The notes under the pieces were generated by a model. The model made no database searches. It was given only the letters and a program-made list of their open reading frames with translations, and was not told the DNA's origin. 64,000 bases of DNA, taken from NCBI GenBank assembly GCA_023634235.1, contig JAMKCF010000055.1, forward strand, positions 369,001 through 433,000. The letters are read 5' to 3'. This document shows, in pieces, positions 54,036 to 64,000 of the stretch. Position 1 is the first letter of the stretch. The number at the start of each line of letters is the position of its first letter. Made by a program: the position numbers and the translations under genes. Source of the DNA: Pisaster brevispinus (Eukaryota > Echinodermata > Asteroidea > Forcipulatida > Asteriidae).

Positions 54036-56867
54036 TGGTTCTGGAATCCTACGTGATTGGATGATAACTGAGCAGGCCACAATTTACTTCATGGGTTTAT
54101 GGATAGCATAGCGTGTACCGCACACTACGTTAAGTACGATGAACCATACACAACGAAATAATGCTACAACACATGAATCTACGTCAATAACCTACTCTTG
54201 TAGAAAGTACGGTGCTAGGAATCTGATTAGTTAATACCGGTGGGTCTTGGAAGAGTTCAGAGAACATTTTCAAGTTCCATAACCATCAAACAAACAAAAG
54301 TAAATAAATACATATACAGATGAAAAACATACATAGGGTGTATAGTTTCTCCGAATCAGCCCCGGGTCACCCCATGTCTTTGGGACAAGGTAACGTCGTC
54401 GAAGGCAGTGAACAGTTGGTAGTACAACACAATTTAACAAAGTAGTCAAGTAACAACGAGACAGAAGCGTCGTCATGCACACACCACACAAAATTTATTT
54501 AGATTAAACAATATACAACAAACGCTTTCGGCATCGTTTACTAGACATACTTATACAATGAACCTTTAAAAACATTAGTATTTAGATGGTAAACATTACT
54601 TGATTTCGAATAAATTGAGATCATTACCTTAACAAAAAAACATGAGGACAAAATGTGTAAACTGCATGCAATTATTGGACTGTACACCTGTAATAATTTA
54701 TTTGTACATGTATATTTATATACAGCATTGTTGCTTCATTTAGTCGCTAAACAACCAATTATATTAACAGGCGAAGAGACCCCAGATTTGCTGAGCAGCG
54801 CTGTCTTTTGGACGGCTAAACATCTGTTCTTTATACCGCCTCTGCAGCCCGGTTGCTGTACAATGTTGTTGGTTTTACACAAGCTTTTGCAGTAGTTGGA
54901 CGGAAACCAAAAAAAGATAGCTGTCTCTTTCCCGGGCTACTGGGCTGACCTTTATGCAAATTGCTTGTGTGAGAATTGGCCTAATTAGGTTGGAACTTGG
55001 ATAAAACAAAAGTGATGGTGTACTTCACGCTATTACGGGATGACTCACTTCGGTACAGCTTTCATCTCTGATTTATTGATGATGCATTCATTTCGGCGAC
55101 GAGTACTTTTACTACTAGTTAAACACATTTCTGTTTCACTTTAGTAAGGCTTAAAATATAAATCATCGCTCGTTAGTTTTTAAAAAGCGCTCGTTATGAA
55201 GTGTATAAGGTCGGAAATATGTTTTAAAAGCAAAATCTATTAATGCACACAAATATTTCTCAAAATTGTATGCATTACGGAAAACTCCATTATACTTTTC
55301 GAGTTTTGACACGAACGCTTTGAAACTATGCATTCTTTTCTTTAGTGGGTGTGTTTACATTGAATCACTTGAGTCATTAGTCGAGCAGTTAATATGCATG
55401 AGACAGTCAGCAGCCCTACTGGTTTGTGCATGATTAAATTCAGTCCACTGTTTGGAATGGATTTACAAGGAGATAACAGGTGTTAGTTGTCAGATGAACA
55501 GGATGTTTTAATCTAGCTTTTTTTAAATAGAGCTTTCCCGTAATGGGTTTATTTGGCTTTGGCTTACAAAAAGACGTACCACACTTTAGACAACTTGGGA
55601 TACTGAATACAGATTCAACATAATTTGTTTTACGATTTGCTTCAAAGACCCTTAAATAATTCAAGCCATGCCATGGTATTTCTCCCTTTAATGAGTTTTG
55701 TACTTTTAGGTTTAAAGAAGTTTGGTCAAAATAAATGTAATAGACAAACCGTATTGCTTACTGATTAAATGTTTCCACGATTAACTAAAATTTCTGCTCG
55801 CATTTTTTAGTTTGTCCCCTTTATACAATTCAAGTTTGATGTTGAAATGCATGGAATTGTAAGTAGTCGTGTGAACGTAACTGAACTGATTTAAACCCAA
55901 ACATAAATACAACAATGAAATCCCCTTTACCCTCGTGGTTACACATTCCAAATACTGTTAGGCTTGACCAGTAATTTTCAGGTTAATTATGTATATAAAA
56001 TTACCTTTTGTGTTCTATATTTAAATATTATTTTGGAGGTAGAAGGGATTAAACAAATTGTGCTCCTAATAAACAACCACTTCTTTCTCTTTTTAAATAG
56101 TTGTGTGCAACTGCCGTTGTGATAAAACAAAATAAGAAACAAAAAGTGCACTTTCAGTAAACCTTATTATGATAATGGCTTCACTTTATTTAAACTTTAT
56201 TGTTTAATAAATCAATTTACTCAGCTGAATCTTCTGCTTAACAGTTTTATAAAAATGGGCCGTGGTCTTCTACTGTATATTCCTTTCACTAAATACTCAA
56301 ACAAATGTATTTATATTTGTTTGTTCGCACGAATGATCGCGATATAATGTATGTATCAACCGAAAACCTATTTATTCACCTTTCTAAGATCATCTTGAAC
56401 AAAATCACTAAAACAAAAATGACTATTTGTATTTTCATCATTTGTTTAGGTATAATTTGATAAAAAAATTACAGTTTTCTGCACTGTTCTTTTGCTGAAA
56501 TTTTATCGGAAAAATAGCCCATTGTTTCTAATTTATTGTTGTCTGTGGATTCCGAAAAACCGCTTCAGTCCTGATTTATTTTTCTTTCTTTTATTCACGA
56601 GGAATCCGGCGATGTTTGTTAACACTTTTAAGGAATCAAAATAATATATTGTGGGGATGAATAATTAAAATAATATTGACTTCTTAAAAAAACAAAATAA
56701 AACATTAGTGACAATACTAATAACTAACTGTCCCTTTAGGGGCTCCGTAAAACTGTCTTTTGAAACTGTTTTCTTTTTTGTTTTTTCTTTTCACCATGAC
56801 TTTGTAAGAAGTTACATGGATCTATCCTGTTTCCCGTTCACGCTATGCGAGGAACATTGCTTATTAC

Positions 56868-57048
56868 TCATTGCCACAGCCAATGAGGGTGTGTGTTCAA
56901 CGTCACAGGAAGCAGTGAAGATGGGCCGGGTGCTTCATCTTCTATTTCAGTCAACCCCAGGCTCGCTTCAGCATATGTATGTGTTATGACGTTACGGTTG
57001 TTGAATCTCGATGTTGGATAGTCGAAAATATCTTCAACTTCGGCATAT
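56868..57048 (-). CDS. Last exon resembling a receptor cytoplasmic tail
   Basis: A minus frame ending at TGA (56868-56870) reads ETTYAEVEDIFDYPTSRF, then NVITHTYAEASLGLTEIEDE, APGPSS and a short end HPHWLWQ. It is acidic and polar, with two TYAE tyrosine motifs, the first fitting TxYxxV (an ITSM-like SH2-docking site). Such tails occur on immune and adhesion receptors of invertebrates. The acceptor AAATAAAG|AA at 57048 gives phase 1, but the frame is open further upstream to 57131. The rest of the gene would lie to the right, where only repeats and the gypsy element are seen. The function is inference. Confidence 0.4.
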
Positions 57049-58954
57049 GTTGTTTCTTTATTTAAACATATGCGAAATAAATATACGAAATGAACTGAAT
57101 CTTTAACTCTGCGTGACAACATCAACACCAAAAATCATACCTTTTCACCCTGCCTTACTTGTTGAGTAACAGTTTGATATAAGCGTGTAATACATTTCTG
57201 TGAAGAACCAAATGATATTTAAATCACCCAATCACTTTAAAATCACCCAAAGCAATATATATATAAACCCTTTTGACCAAATACAATCAATTCAAGCAAA
57301 ATTGTATTTTGATATGAGCCCACATGTCTCTTTCTGCTCAATCAACCATTTCTTTGAATAACAACCTTTGTTTAATAAACTTAGCAAGGCTGAGTAATTG
57401 CTGTATAATTCCTACGGGAATCCTGGAGAGCGGGTCAGTGTTAAATTGTCTGAGTGAGAAGAAAAAAAACGGACAGTGATAAGACATTTGGCATGCTATT
57501 TGGCTAGGTGCGTAGTACAGACTTTTTAATTAAAAACTTTACTCAATGAGTGAGCGATAGTGTCATTGAGTGTAAACAAAAAATCCACAGTTGCAACGGA
57601 CACAAACAAACACCAACATGTATTTAAATTAAAAGTTATTTTTTCAAAACAAACAGTAACATAATAGAAAGTACATACAATAAATCTGTAACATTAAACA
57701 AATCCTAGCTGCAACGGACACAAAATGGAAGACTATGTGTTTTTTTTCTTGGTTGTTTTTCTTTGAAATAAGTAGCAACATTTCCTGCGCACTGTGCACA
57801 TGGGTGTTCATGTTTTTTTCTTCTTCTTTTTCATTCAATAAAAGAAAGTGAAAAAGCTTACAGATTGTTTATTTATTTTTACAAACTATTTTTAGCTGTT
57901 TAGTAGCAAATGCCGGTACACATAAACAGTCATTTATTTCTTGAGTAGTAGTCCATCCAAACCATGTGCATTTATCGATGAATGAACCATTTTTACCTCC
58001 AAAATAGCTTTTTAACAATAGTAGTAAGGATACTAATAATACTATTAAAATAATACAACAGTAAACAAGTAAAGCTCAACTATTTTGCTGTTTTGTATTT
58101 ATTAAAACTAAATGTTACTATATTGTTTTACCTTGGTTTTCATTTCTGCTTGACAGATTTGATTCAAATATTTGTACGCTTTCTAGAGAAGGAGCTCGTC
58201 TGAAGGTTACAGTAGCTCTGTCCGTAATATTGCTGTTTTAAACATGATTGTGTTAATGTACAGCTTTTATAGATGTTAATTTTGCATCGGGGATAACAAT
58301 AATAATTTTGGTTTTACCCTTACACCGATTTGTGTTAGCACTGTATACTCGGGAAAAAACTCGGGAAAGTACTGAGTATACAGTGCTAACACACATCAGT
58401 GTAAGGGTAAAATCAAAATTTATATAATTTACAACTTGTTCGTGATTTTTGAATTGAGGTTAAAGTCTTAATATGTTTAATTTGTTTTGTGTATTAATTA
58501 TTTGTTTCCCCATGAAGGTGTATACTTTTGAAGGTTGTGTGACAAAAATTGCTCTTCCTGAATAATTAATTCCCAGCTATATTCCAACAGCATGAAATAA
58601 TGTAGATGGTGTATTAACACAAACAACAGTTCGTCATGTGAGCTCAAGTATCTGTCACATAATCATAAAACAGGAACGGACAGAACTTGTTCTTTATTCA
58701 TTCGATTTATTCTTTAAAACTTACCGGTGGAATTAATGTGCTATCTAAATTGTTCCCTTGAGAATTGACGATTGTAGACAATAGACTTTGACTAAAATAC
58801 TAGTGTAGTTTATAACAAACTTTAACGTAACGAGTGCATTGGTATGTGCATCATTACTTCACGTGTAAAATGGTGTTGTATACAAAGTCAATGGCCATAA
58901 CTTCTATACACATTTCTTAATCAATATTACTGTGTATAGTTTTACATTGCAGAT
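57049..58954. repeat. Intergenic with dispersed repeats and a foldback
   Basis: The dispersed repeat with CCCAAAGCAATAT and AACCCTTTTGACCAAA lies at 57130-57345, and GGCTGAGTAATTGCTGTA at 57387. A piece at 57527-57580 matches the intron next to exon 9 (GTGAGCGATAGTGTCATT). A 117-base foldback lies at 58304-58420. No exon joining the receptor-tail exon was found. Confidence 0.5.
58304..58420. mobile_element. 117-base foldback element
   Basis: The arms 58304-58350 and 58374-58420 are inverted copies with 3 mismatches in 47 bases; the loop is 23 bases. The core word is GTTAGCACTGTATACTC. It is non-coding. Confidence 0.75.
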
Positions 58955-59869
58955 TGTACACGAGAGTGAGTGACCATATTTGCATAGCGTTACGCGCCGA
59001 CGCGCCGTGCACTAAGGTGTAGCCAATCAGCGCGCATTGCCCTAGTTTGCGAGCCCATAAAGAGTATAAAAGGCGAGCTGCCAGTGCGTTTCGCTGCTCT
59101 GTTCGTCTCTAGGACAGGCCCTGTGGGGAGAGAGAAGCTGTGTTGCAGAAAGCCGGAGCTGAGCAGTACACTGCAGTGAAGACCAGTGGCAGAGTATCGG
59201 AGCCTAGAAAACACTTGTGGTTGCTGAATTAAATAGAGGCAAAGTAGAATCCAGATATCCAGTTCGTTACTGGATAGCTATAGAGCAGAGCACGCAAATA
59301 ATTCCGGCATATACAATTTATTAGAGCAGCGTAGCCCCCGCAGATTTCCCAATTCATTCAATTATAGTTGCACAGTATGCAAATGCAGTCACTCAGTCTG
59401 ATGAATATTAAATACCAAGTGGATTATTGTAAATATTGCTAAGTGAAGTTTTGATGAATAAATAAGCACAATTCCCCTGTTGAAGTTAAAGGAAACGTTT
59501 CAAAGGCTGATTTATATTGCCGTTTAGTACTGTTGCCTGAGAGTAGTTAAAGTAGACGCCTCGTTCCCTCCCCGACCTTTCAATAGACTTCAAGTTCATG
59601 CCCCTCAGTCCCATATTATTATTAAAAACAGACTCCTTAGGTCAATACTCTTTTGTAGACAATAATCACCGCCATCCACCCCTCCCTCCAAACAATAGGT
59701 CCACCCTTCCCCTCCGCCCCAATCAACTCAGACGCTGTTAAGTGTTAGCAGAGCATGCAGAGACATCGTCAGTTTGGTGGAGTGAATCTGGTGTGAAGTC
59801 CGCCCTCTATTGACGCCCGCTAGCATCACTCGACATAAGTATAACGGAGCGGTGTAGCAGCCCGTTACA
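58955..59869 (+). repeat. 5' LTR of the gypsy element (inferred bounds)
   Basis: It starts TGTACACG and ends CCCGTTACA, giving the usual TG...CA ends and about 915 bases. Inside are CCAAT (59023-59027) and GTATAAAAGG (59064-59073), a plausible promoter for the element's RNA. The bounds cannot be checked against a 3' LTR here. Confidence 0.6.
59064..59073 (+). promoter_or_regulatory. TATA box of the gypsy LTR
   Basis: GTATAAAAGG, 41 bases after a CCAAT box, within the 5' LTR. The transcript start would be expected near 59095-59105. Confidence 0.6.
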
Positions 59870-59871
59870 TT

Positions 59872-59890
59872 TTGGTGGCCGCGCGTGGGA
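59872..59890 (+). other. Primer-binding site of the gypsy element
   Basis: TTGGTGGCCGCGCGTGGGAT follows the LTR end closely. It begins with TGG, the complement of a tRNA CCA end, and its GTGGGAT part fits the T-arm of a leucine-type tRNA. The tRNA identity is inference. Confidence 0.5.
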
Positions 59891-59948
59891 TTTCGGCTGA
59901 AGTTTTGAGGAGAATAGAGCACGCTACCACAACGACAGAGATAAGAAA

Positions 59949-60827
59949 ATGCAGACTTCAGACCCCGAGATCCAATTCGGACTCATTCCAGAGATGGAGA
60001 GTGATGTTTTGAGTGGCACAATTCCGGAGGACAACACAGAATTGCCGATAACGATAGCAGGAGGTGATGCATCAACCCCAATTCCAATTGATTCGCAGAA
60101 AGAACGAGACGCAGTTAAGAAAATGAAGGAGGAAAATGAACTGCTTAGAAAAGAACTTGAGGCCTTGAAGATACATGATGATTTAACCCCGAGTCCCAGT
60201 TCAACGAAGACGGACATAGCTGAAAGTCAAAGAGAAGTGAAGTCAAGTTGCAGAATGTTTGCAGAAAAACCTAGGGTTAGACCACCAACGTTTGATGGAT
60301 CTGGTTCGTGGACCGATTATAAAGTACAGTTTGAGTTGTTAGCAGAGTTAAACGGCTGGGGAGAATCAGCACAGGCGATTTACCTTGCAGCAAGTTTACG
60401 TGGATCAGCACAATATGTGCTTGGTGATTTAGATGATGAGAGACGACGAAGTTACAGTGCCCTCACTGCAGCTTTGAGCCAAAGATTTGGACCAGAAAAT
60501 CAGACGGAATTATTTAGGGTTCAACTTAAAAATAGAGTTAGAAAACGAGAGGAGACACTACCTGAATTAGCAAAAGCAGTGAGACGTTTAACGAGGCAGG
60601 CATATCCATCGGCAAATTACCAGCTTCAAGAGACACTGGCCAAGGAGCATTTTATTGATGCAATGCAAGACGCTGATATTAGATGGAGAGTATTCCAGTC
60701 GCGACCGACAAGCCTTGAAGATGCCGTGAGAGTAGCCGTGGAACTAGAAGCATTTCAAGTGGCGGATAGACAGCGGACGGGGCAGAGGAGGCCAATCGCA
60801 AGAGTAGTTGACGCCGAAAACAAATAA
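59949..60827 (+). CDS. Gypsy Gag, N-terminal part (capsid)
   Basis: The ATG at 59949 opens 292 codons. After an acidic start comes a coiled-coil-like KKMKEENELLRKELEALK, and then the capsid-type segment PPTFDGSGSWTDYKVQFELL. A helical stretch through RRLTRQAYPS ends at VAVELEAFQV. This is the Retrotrans_gag pattern. The frame stops at a TAA (60825-60827), but the same frame goes on with Gag sequence, so the stop is probably a mutation and not the true end. The role is to form the virus-like particle around the element's RNA. Confidence 0.85.
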   Translation: MQTSDPEIQFGLIPEMESDVLSGTIPEDNTELPITIAGGDASTPIPIDSQKERDAVKKMKEENELLRKELEALKIHDDLTPSPSSTKTDIAESQREVKSSCRMFAEKPRVRPPTFDGSGSWTDYKVQFELLAELNGWGESAQAIYLAASLRGSAQYVLGDLDDERRRSYSALTAALSQRFGPENQTELFRVQLKNRVRKREETLPELAKAVRRLTRQAYPSANYQLQETLAKEHFIDAMQDADIRWRVFQSRPTSLEDAVRVAVELEAFQVADRQRTGQRRPIARVVDAENK

Positions 60828-61247
60828 ACTATGAGAGATGGAAAGGGCGCTGACGACAGAGACAGTCTCAAAGGGCAACTTTCATCTTTGACGAGCAACA
60901 TTTCGAAAGTATTAGAGGAGGGTTTCGAAAGTTTAAAGAAAAAGCTGATAATTGATATTGGCGGTGAAAAGAGAAATAACAATAGGGGTGATACAAGGCC
61001 AACGGCACAGACGTGGCGAGAACGGCAAGAGTAACACAGAATCGTGGAGTGCTGGAACTGTAATGAAGTTGGCCACATGAGCAGAGAATGTCCGTGGCCA
61101 AAGCGACAGAAACGACCGAACAATTACACCTATAATGGACGAAACGGCAGCCAACTTAACCACCAACAGGGAAACGGGCAGCAGTCGAACTTTCGGGCCG
61201 ATACTCGACTCACCAGCCCAGGCCCGACAACAACACAGCGACAGTAG
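60828..61247 (+). pseudogene. Gypsy Gag, C-terminal part with CCHC zinc knuckle, broken by TAA
   Basis: It continues in the same frame as 59949-60827. A second TAA lies at 61032-61034. The frame then encodes CWNCNEVGHMSREC (61050-61091), a CX2CX4HX4C nucleic-acid-binding knuckle, followed by an Asn/Gln-rich end and a TAG at 61245-61247. Both internal stops are TAA in an otherwise well-kept frame. Confidence 0.8.
61169..61175 (+). promoter_or_regulatory. Programmed -1 frameshift heptamer G GGA AAC
   Basis: GGGAAAC lies in the Gag register CAG GGA AAC, so it has the X XXY YYZ form. After a -1 slip the frame is open into protease. The -1 frame has a stop just before it (TAA at 61157-61159), so the site is near the earliest workable point. 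A possible pseudoknot follows at 61183-61227. Confidence 0.65.
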
Positions 61248-61498
61248 GAACCCGCTTGTTAGCAGCAAACAGTGATGGGTTATACGTGGAAGGTTTAGTA
61301 GGAAATGCTGAAGTTACTTTCTTGGTTGACACTGGAGCAAACATAACAATTATAAGGCCAGATGTCTACTACAGGATAAACGAATTAACGAGACCGCCAC
61401 TGGAGAGAAGGGAGATTAAAATGGCGATGGCTGATGGCAGACCACTTTCTTTCCAGGGGCAAGGGAAATTCAAGATGAAAATTGAAGACGGCAGATAA
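61176..61498 (+). CDS. Gypsy protease, expressed by frameshift
   Basis: The -1 frame runs from the slippery site without a usual start codon. It contains FLVDTGANITIIRPD with the catalytic Asp-Thr-Gly at 61328-61336, a retroviral-type aspartic protease that would cut Gag-Pol. It stops at a TAA (61496-61498), but the same frame continues directly with the rest of Pol (HEVWVAEIELEGILGYDFL, the protease C-terminus). That stop is therefore probably a mutation. Confidence 0.8.
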
Positions 61499-64000
61499 GT
61501 TCTACATGAAGTATGGGTAGCTGAAATAGAGCTTGAGGGTATCCTTGGTTACGACTTCTTACAACAGCATAATTGCCGATTAGAATGCGGGAAAGGAGTG
61601 ATGAAATTTCAAGACTTGACGGAACGTGCAGAAAAGAAACCTCAACCGACATGTTGCCGAGTTGTAGCAGATATGACGGTGTGTATTCCACCTAGAGAGG
61701 AAGTTGTTCTACCAGGGAGAGTTGTTGGTAGAGATGACATTAGATTGGCAGTAATGGAGCCCACAGCAAAGTTTGTACAGCAGCATGGCATGATGATCGC
61801 CAGGGTGTTAGTTAATGCGAGAGAAGAACAGGTTCCAGTGCGGTTGTTAAATTTAAGCGATGATTATGCTAAGTTATACAAGGGGACCAATTTAGCAACT
61901 TGTGAGCCAGTTGAAGAAATAGCTACACTTGAAGAGAAGAAAACACGTACTGCAGTTTGTCACACACATGACGAGAAGCCGATGAATAAAGGGCCGATAC
62001 CGGAGCACTTAGAAGATTTGTACACACGATGCAGAACACACCTTGATAATGGGCAACGGGAGGAGTTGAAGGAATTTTTAGTGCGACATCAAGAAGCGTT
62101 TGCAAAATCCTCAGAAGATTTGGGTCGCACCGCAATATTCCAACACAAGATTGACACCGGCACAGCCAAACCTATCCGACAGCGAGCAAGACGGCTGCCT
62201 ATTCACCAAAGAGCAGAGGCTGAGACAGAAGTGGACAAGATGCTGAAGAGGGGTGTAATTGAGCCATCTTCAAGTCCATGGGCGGCACCAATAGTTCTCG
62301 TGAAGAAGAAAGATGGTACGACAAGATTTTGCGTCGATTACAGAAAGTTAAATGCTGTAACCATTAAAGATTCATACCCGCTTCTCAGAATAGATGATTC
62401 ACTCGATGCGTTATCTGGTTCAACTTGGTTTTCTACGCTAGATCTCCAGAGTGGTTACTGGCAGGTAGAAATGACAGAAGAAGACCGTGAAAAGACCGCA
62501 TTTGTAACGGGCACAGGAGTTGGCTTTTATCAATTTAAAGTCATGCCATTCGGGTTATGTAATGCACCCGCAACATTTGAGAGACTGATGGAGCGAATTT
62601 TATCAGGGCTTCAATGGCAAACCTGCCTACTCTACTTAGACGACATCGTATCATATGGACAAAGTTTCCCACAGGCAATGAAGCGACTTGAAGAAGTAAT
62701 GATTAGACTCAAGAATGCAGACTTGAAGTTAAGTCCGAAGAAGTGCCACCTATTCCAGAGAAGTGTCTCATTTTTGGGGCATGAAGTTTCCGAAAAGGGA
62801 ATAGCTACCGATGACTCAAAGATTAAGACGGTTCGAGAATGGCCGACACCGAGAAATGTAACTGACGTCAGAAGTTTTCTCGGATTGTGCTCTTACTATA
62901 GACGATTTGTGAAGGGATTTGCAGAGATTGCAAAGCCGCTCCACCGACTGACAGAAAAGCAGAGGCAGTTCATCTGGACTGAAGATTGTGAGATAGCCTT
63001 TAAGCAGTTAAAGACGGCCCTTACATCAACGCCAATTCTAGCATATCCTACGAATGACAATTGTTTCGTCTTGGACACAGACGCTAGTAACCTGGGTATT
63101 GGTGCGGTATTATCACAGATACAGGAGGGTACTGAAAAGGTGATTGCATACTTCAGCAGAACACTGACCAAAGCTGAAAGGAGATATTGTGTGACAAGGA
63201 AAGAACTTCTTGCACTAGTAGCATCAACAAGACAATTTCATCATTACCTGTATGGTAAAAAGTTTCTAATACGGACGGACCATGGAGCACTAAGATGGCT
63301 GATGAACTTCAAAAGTCCGGAGGGCCAAACAGCAAGATGGTTAGAGGTGATGGGCACTTATACATTTGAGATACAGCATCGAGCTGGAGTTAAGCATGGG
63401 AACGCAGATGGGTTATCTCGTCGGCCATGTGATGAATGTGAACAGTGCAACAGAGTCGAGCGTAATGCGGGGCAAAGACAAACCATCACACACAGTATGA
63501 GAACTCCCCGAAACGGTGGTGAAAAGAAGCGTGTCATTGATGATGAGGAGATGGATGACGAAATAGAAGAGGTGTCACATGCACACTGTGCTGTAATAGG
63601 AAACAGGGATAACCATGAAAACTCTGACAAGTTAAGAGATGATGGCCGACAATTTACAGACATAGACTTACGTGAGTGGAAAAGAGACCTGCAAGAGAAG
63701 TTCTGGAACGGCAGTTATGGGCCTAGTGGCCGGAAGTGTACCGCCATTGACTCGGTAGAGGGCAAAAGGGACCCCGAGAAGTCTGGAAATGGTGAAAGGC
63801 TGGAGGTCAGCCAGAGATGTATAGCCGTGAACTTGGGGCGAGGTGAAGAGCACTCAAAAGAGGAGTCTAGTGATGAGGAAGATTGTATTCAAGCCGTAAA
63901 CTTAAGAAAGTCGCAGCTAAGGGACGAGACAATTGGACAGGTGATTCAATGGAAAGAGTCCGGAAATAAGCGACCAGAGTGGTGTAAAGTTTCCCCCGGT
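61499..64000 (+). CDS. Gypsy Pol: end of protease, reverse transcriptase, RNase H (partial)
   Basis: One frame is open for 834 codons to the window edge. Protease ends with GILGYDFL. The RT domain follows with FCVDYRKLNAVT, LDLQSGYWQV, MPFGLCNAPATFERLM and the catalytic YLDD (62633-62644), then FLGHEVSEKGI and FLGLCSYYRRF. RNase H has LDTDASNLGIGAVLSQ (first Asp near 63073), a Glu in RKELLAL, the TDH motif and NADGLSRR. After that comes a charged, acidic linker of about 190 residues beginning CDECEQC and leading towards integrase, which lies outside. The activities are copying element RNA and removing it from the hybrid. Confidence 0.92.

Larger units (their letters stand above)
50820..56867. 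repeat. Intergenic with tandem and inverted repeats
   Basis: It contains a direct tandem duplication of about 344 bases at 52211-52898, a G run near 53570-53586 and a palindromic MITE at 53890-54035. A dispersed repeat at 55340-55560 is shared with 2260-2560. No gene is recognised in the remainder. Confidence 0.45.
58955..64000 (+). mobile_element. Ty3/gypsy LTR retrotransposon, right end outside the window
   Basis: The order is 5' LTR, primer-binding site, gag with a CCHC knuckle, protease, reverse transcriptase and RNase H, all on the plus strand. This is the Ty3/gypsy order up to RNase H; integrase and the 3' LTR would follow beyond 64,000. Long frames that are still open suggest a fairly young insertion. 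Three in-frame TAA codons break it. Confidence 0.9.

Noticed and set aside
1..64000. CRISPR arrays, rRNA genes, bacterial operons
   Set aside because: The regular 27-base repeats are coding mucin repeats without unique spacers; no rRNA or prokaryotic gene structure is present.

Overview
The window looks like nuclear DNA of an intron-rich metazoan, most probably a marine deuterostome such as an echinoderm. The evidence is AT-rich sequence full of short interspersed elements, GT-AG exons of 50-260 bases mostly in phase 1, a domain set (HYR, EGF, SEA, Thr/Pro repeats) common in echinoderm surface proteins, degenerate LINEs, tRNA-derived SINEs and a Ty3/gypsy element. There is no bacterial-style gene organisation. 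The species call is inference.

Region 1 (about 1-33,650, minus strand) is one large multi-exon gene for a secreted or membrane-bound mucin-like protein. I traced a signal-peptide exon (33,567-33,648), a short Thr-rich exon, a SEA-like domain on two exons, another short Thr-rich exon, a 372-codon Thr/Pro nonamer-repeat exon, an HYR exon, a 561-codon nonamer-repeat exon, a second HYR exon, three EGF exons, a SEA domain on two exons, and an EGF split over two exons. The phases join without a break across 16 exons (about 1,556 codons). EGF-SEA-EGF after a mucin array recalls transmembrane mucins of the MUC13/MUC17 type, so a membrane segment and tail would be expected to the left of this window. 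The repeat exon and its introns exist in three tandem paralogous units (about 9.1-11.6, 16.5-18.65 and 21.8-22.7 kb) carrying about 62, 41 and 2 repeats.

Region 2 (22-46 kb) is the long first intron and the upstream intergenic DNA. It is dominated by repeats: two decayed LINEs, hairpin-headed interspersed elements, foldback elements and tandem duplications. Region 3 (46.9-57.1 kb) holds isolated gene pieces: a fibronectin-III half exon (+), a CpG-rich promoter with a first exon starting at an AAGATGGCGG motif and possible downstream exons (+), and a last exon resembling a receptor tail with TxYxxV motifs (-).

Region 4 (about 58,955-64,000, plus strand) is a fairly young Ty3/gypsy LTR retrotransposon: 5' LTR, primer-binding site, gag with a CCHC knuckle, and protease-RT-RNase H running off the window end. 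The gag-pol junction has an in-register G GGA AAC slippery heptamer followed by a possible H-type pseudoknot. Three in-frame TAA codons suggest that this copy is no longer intact.
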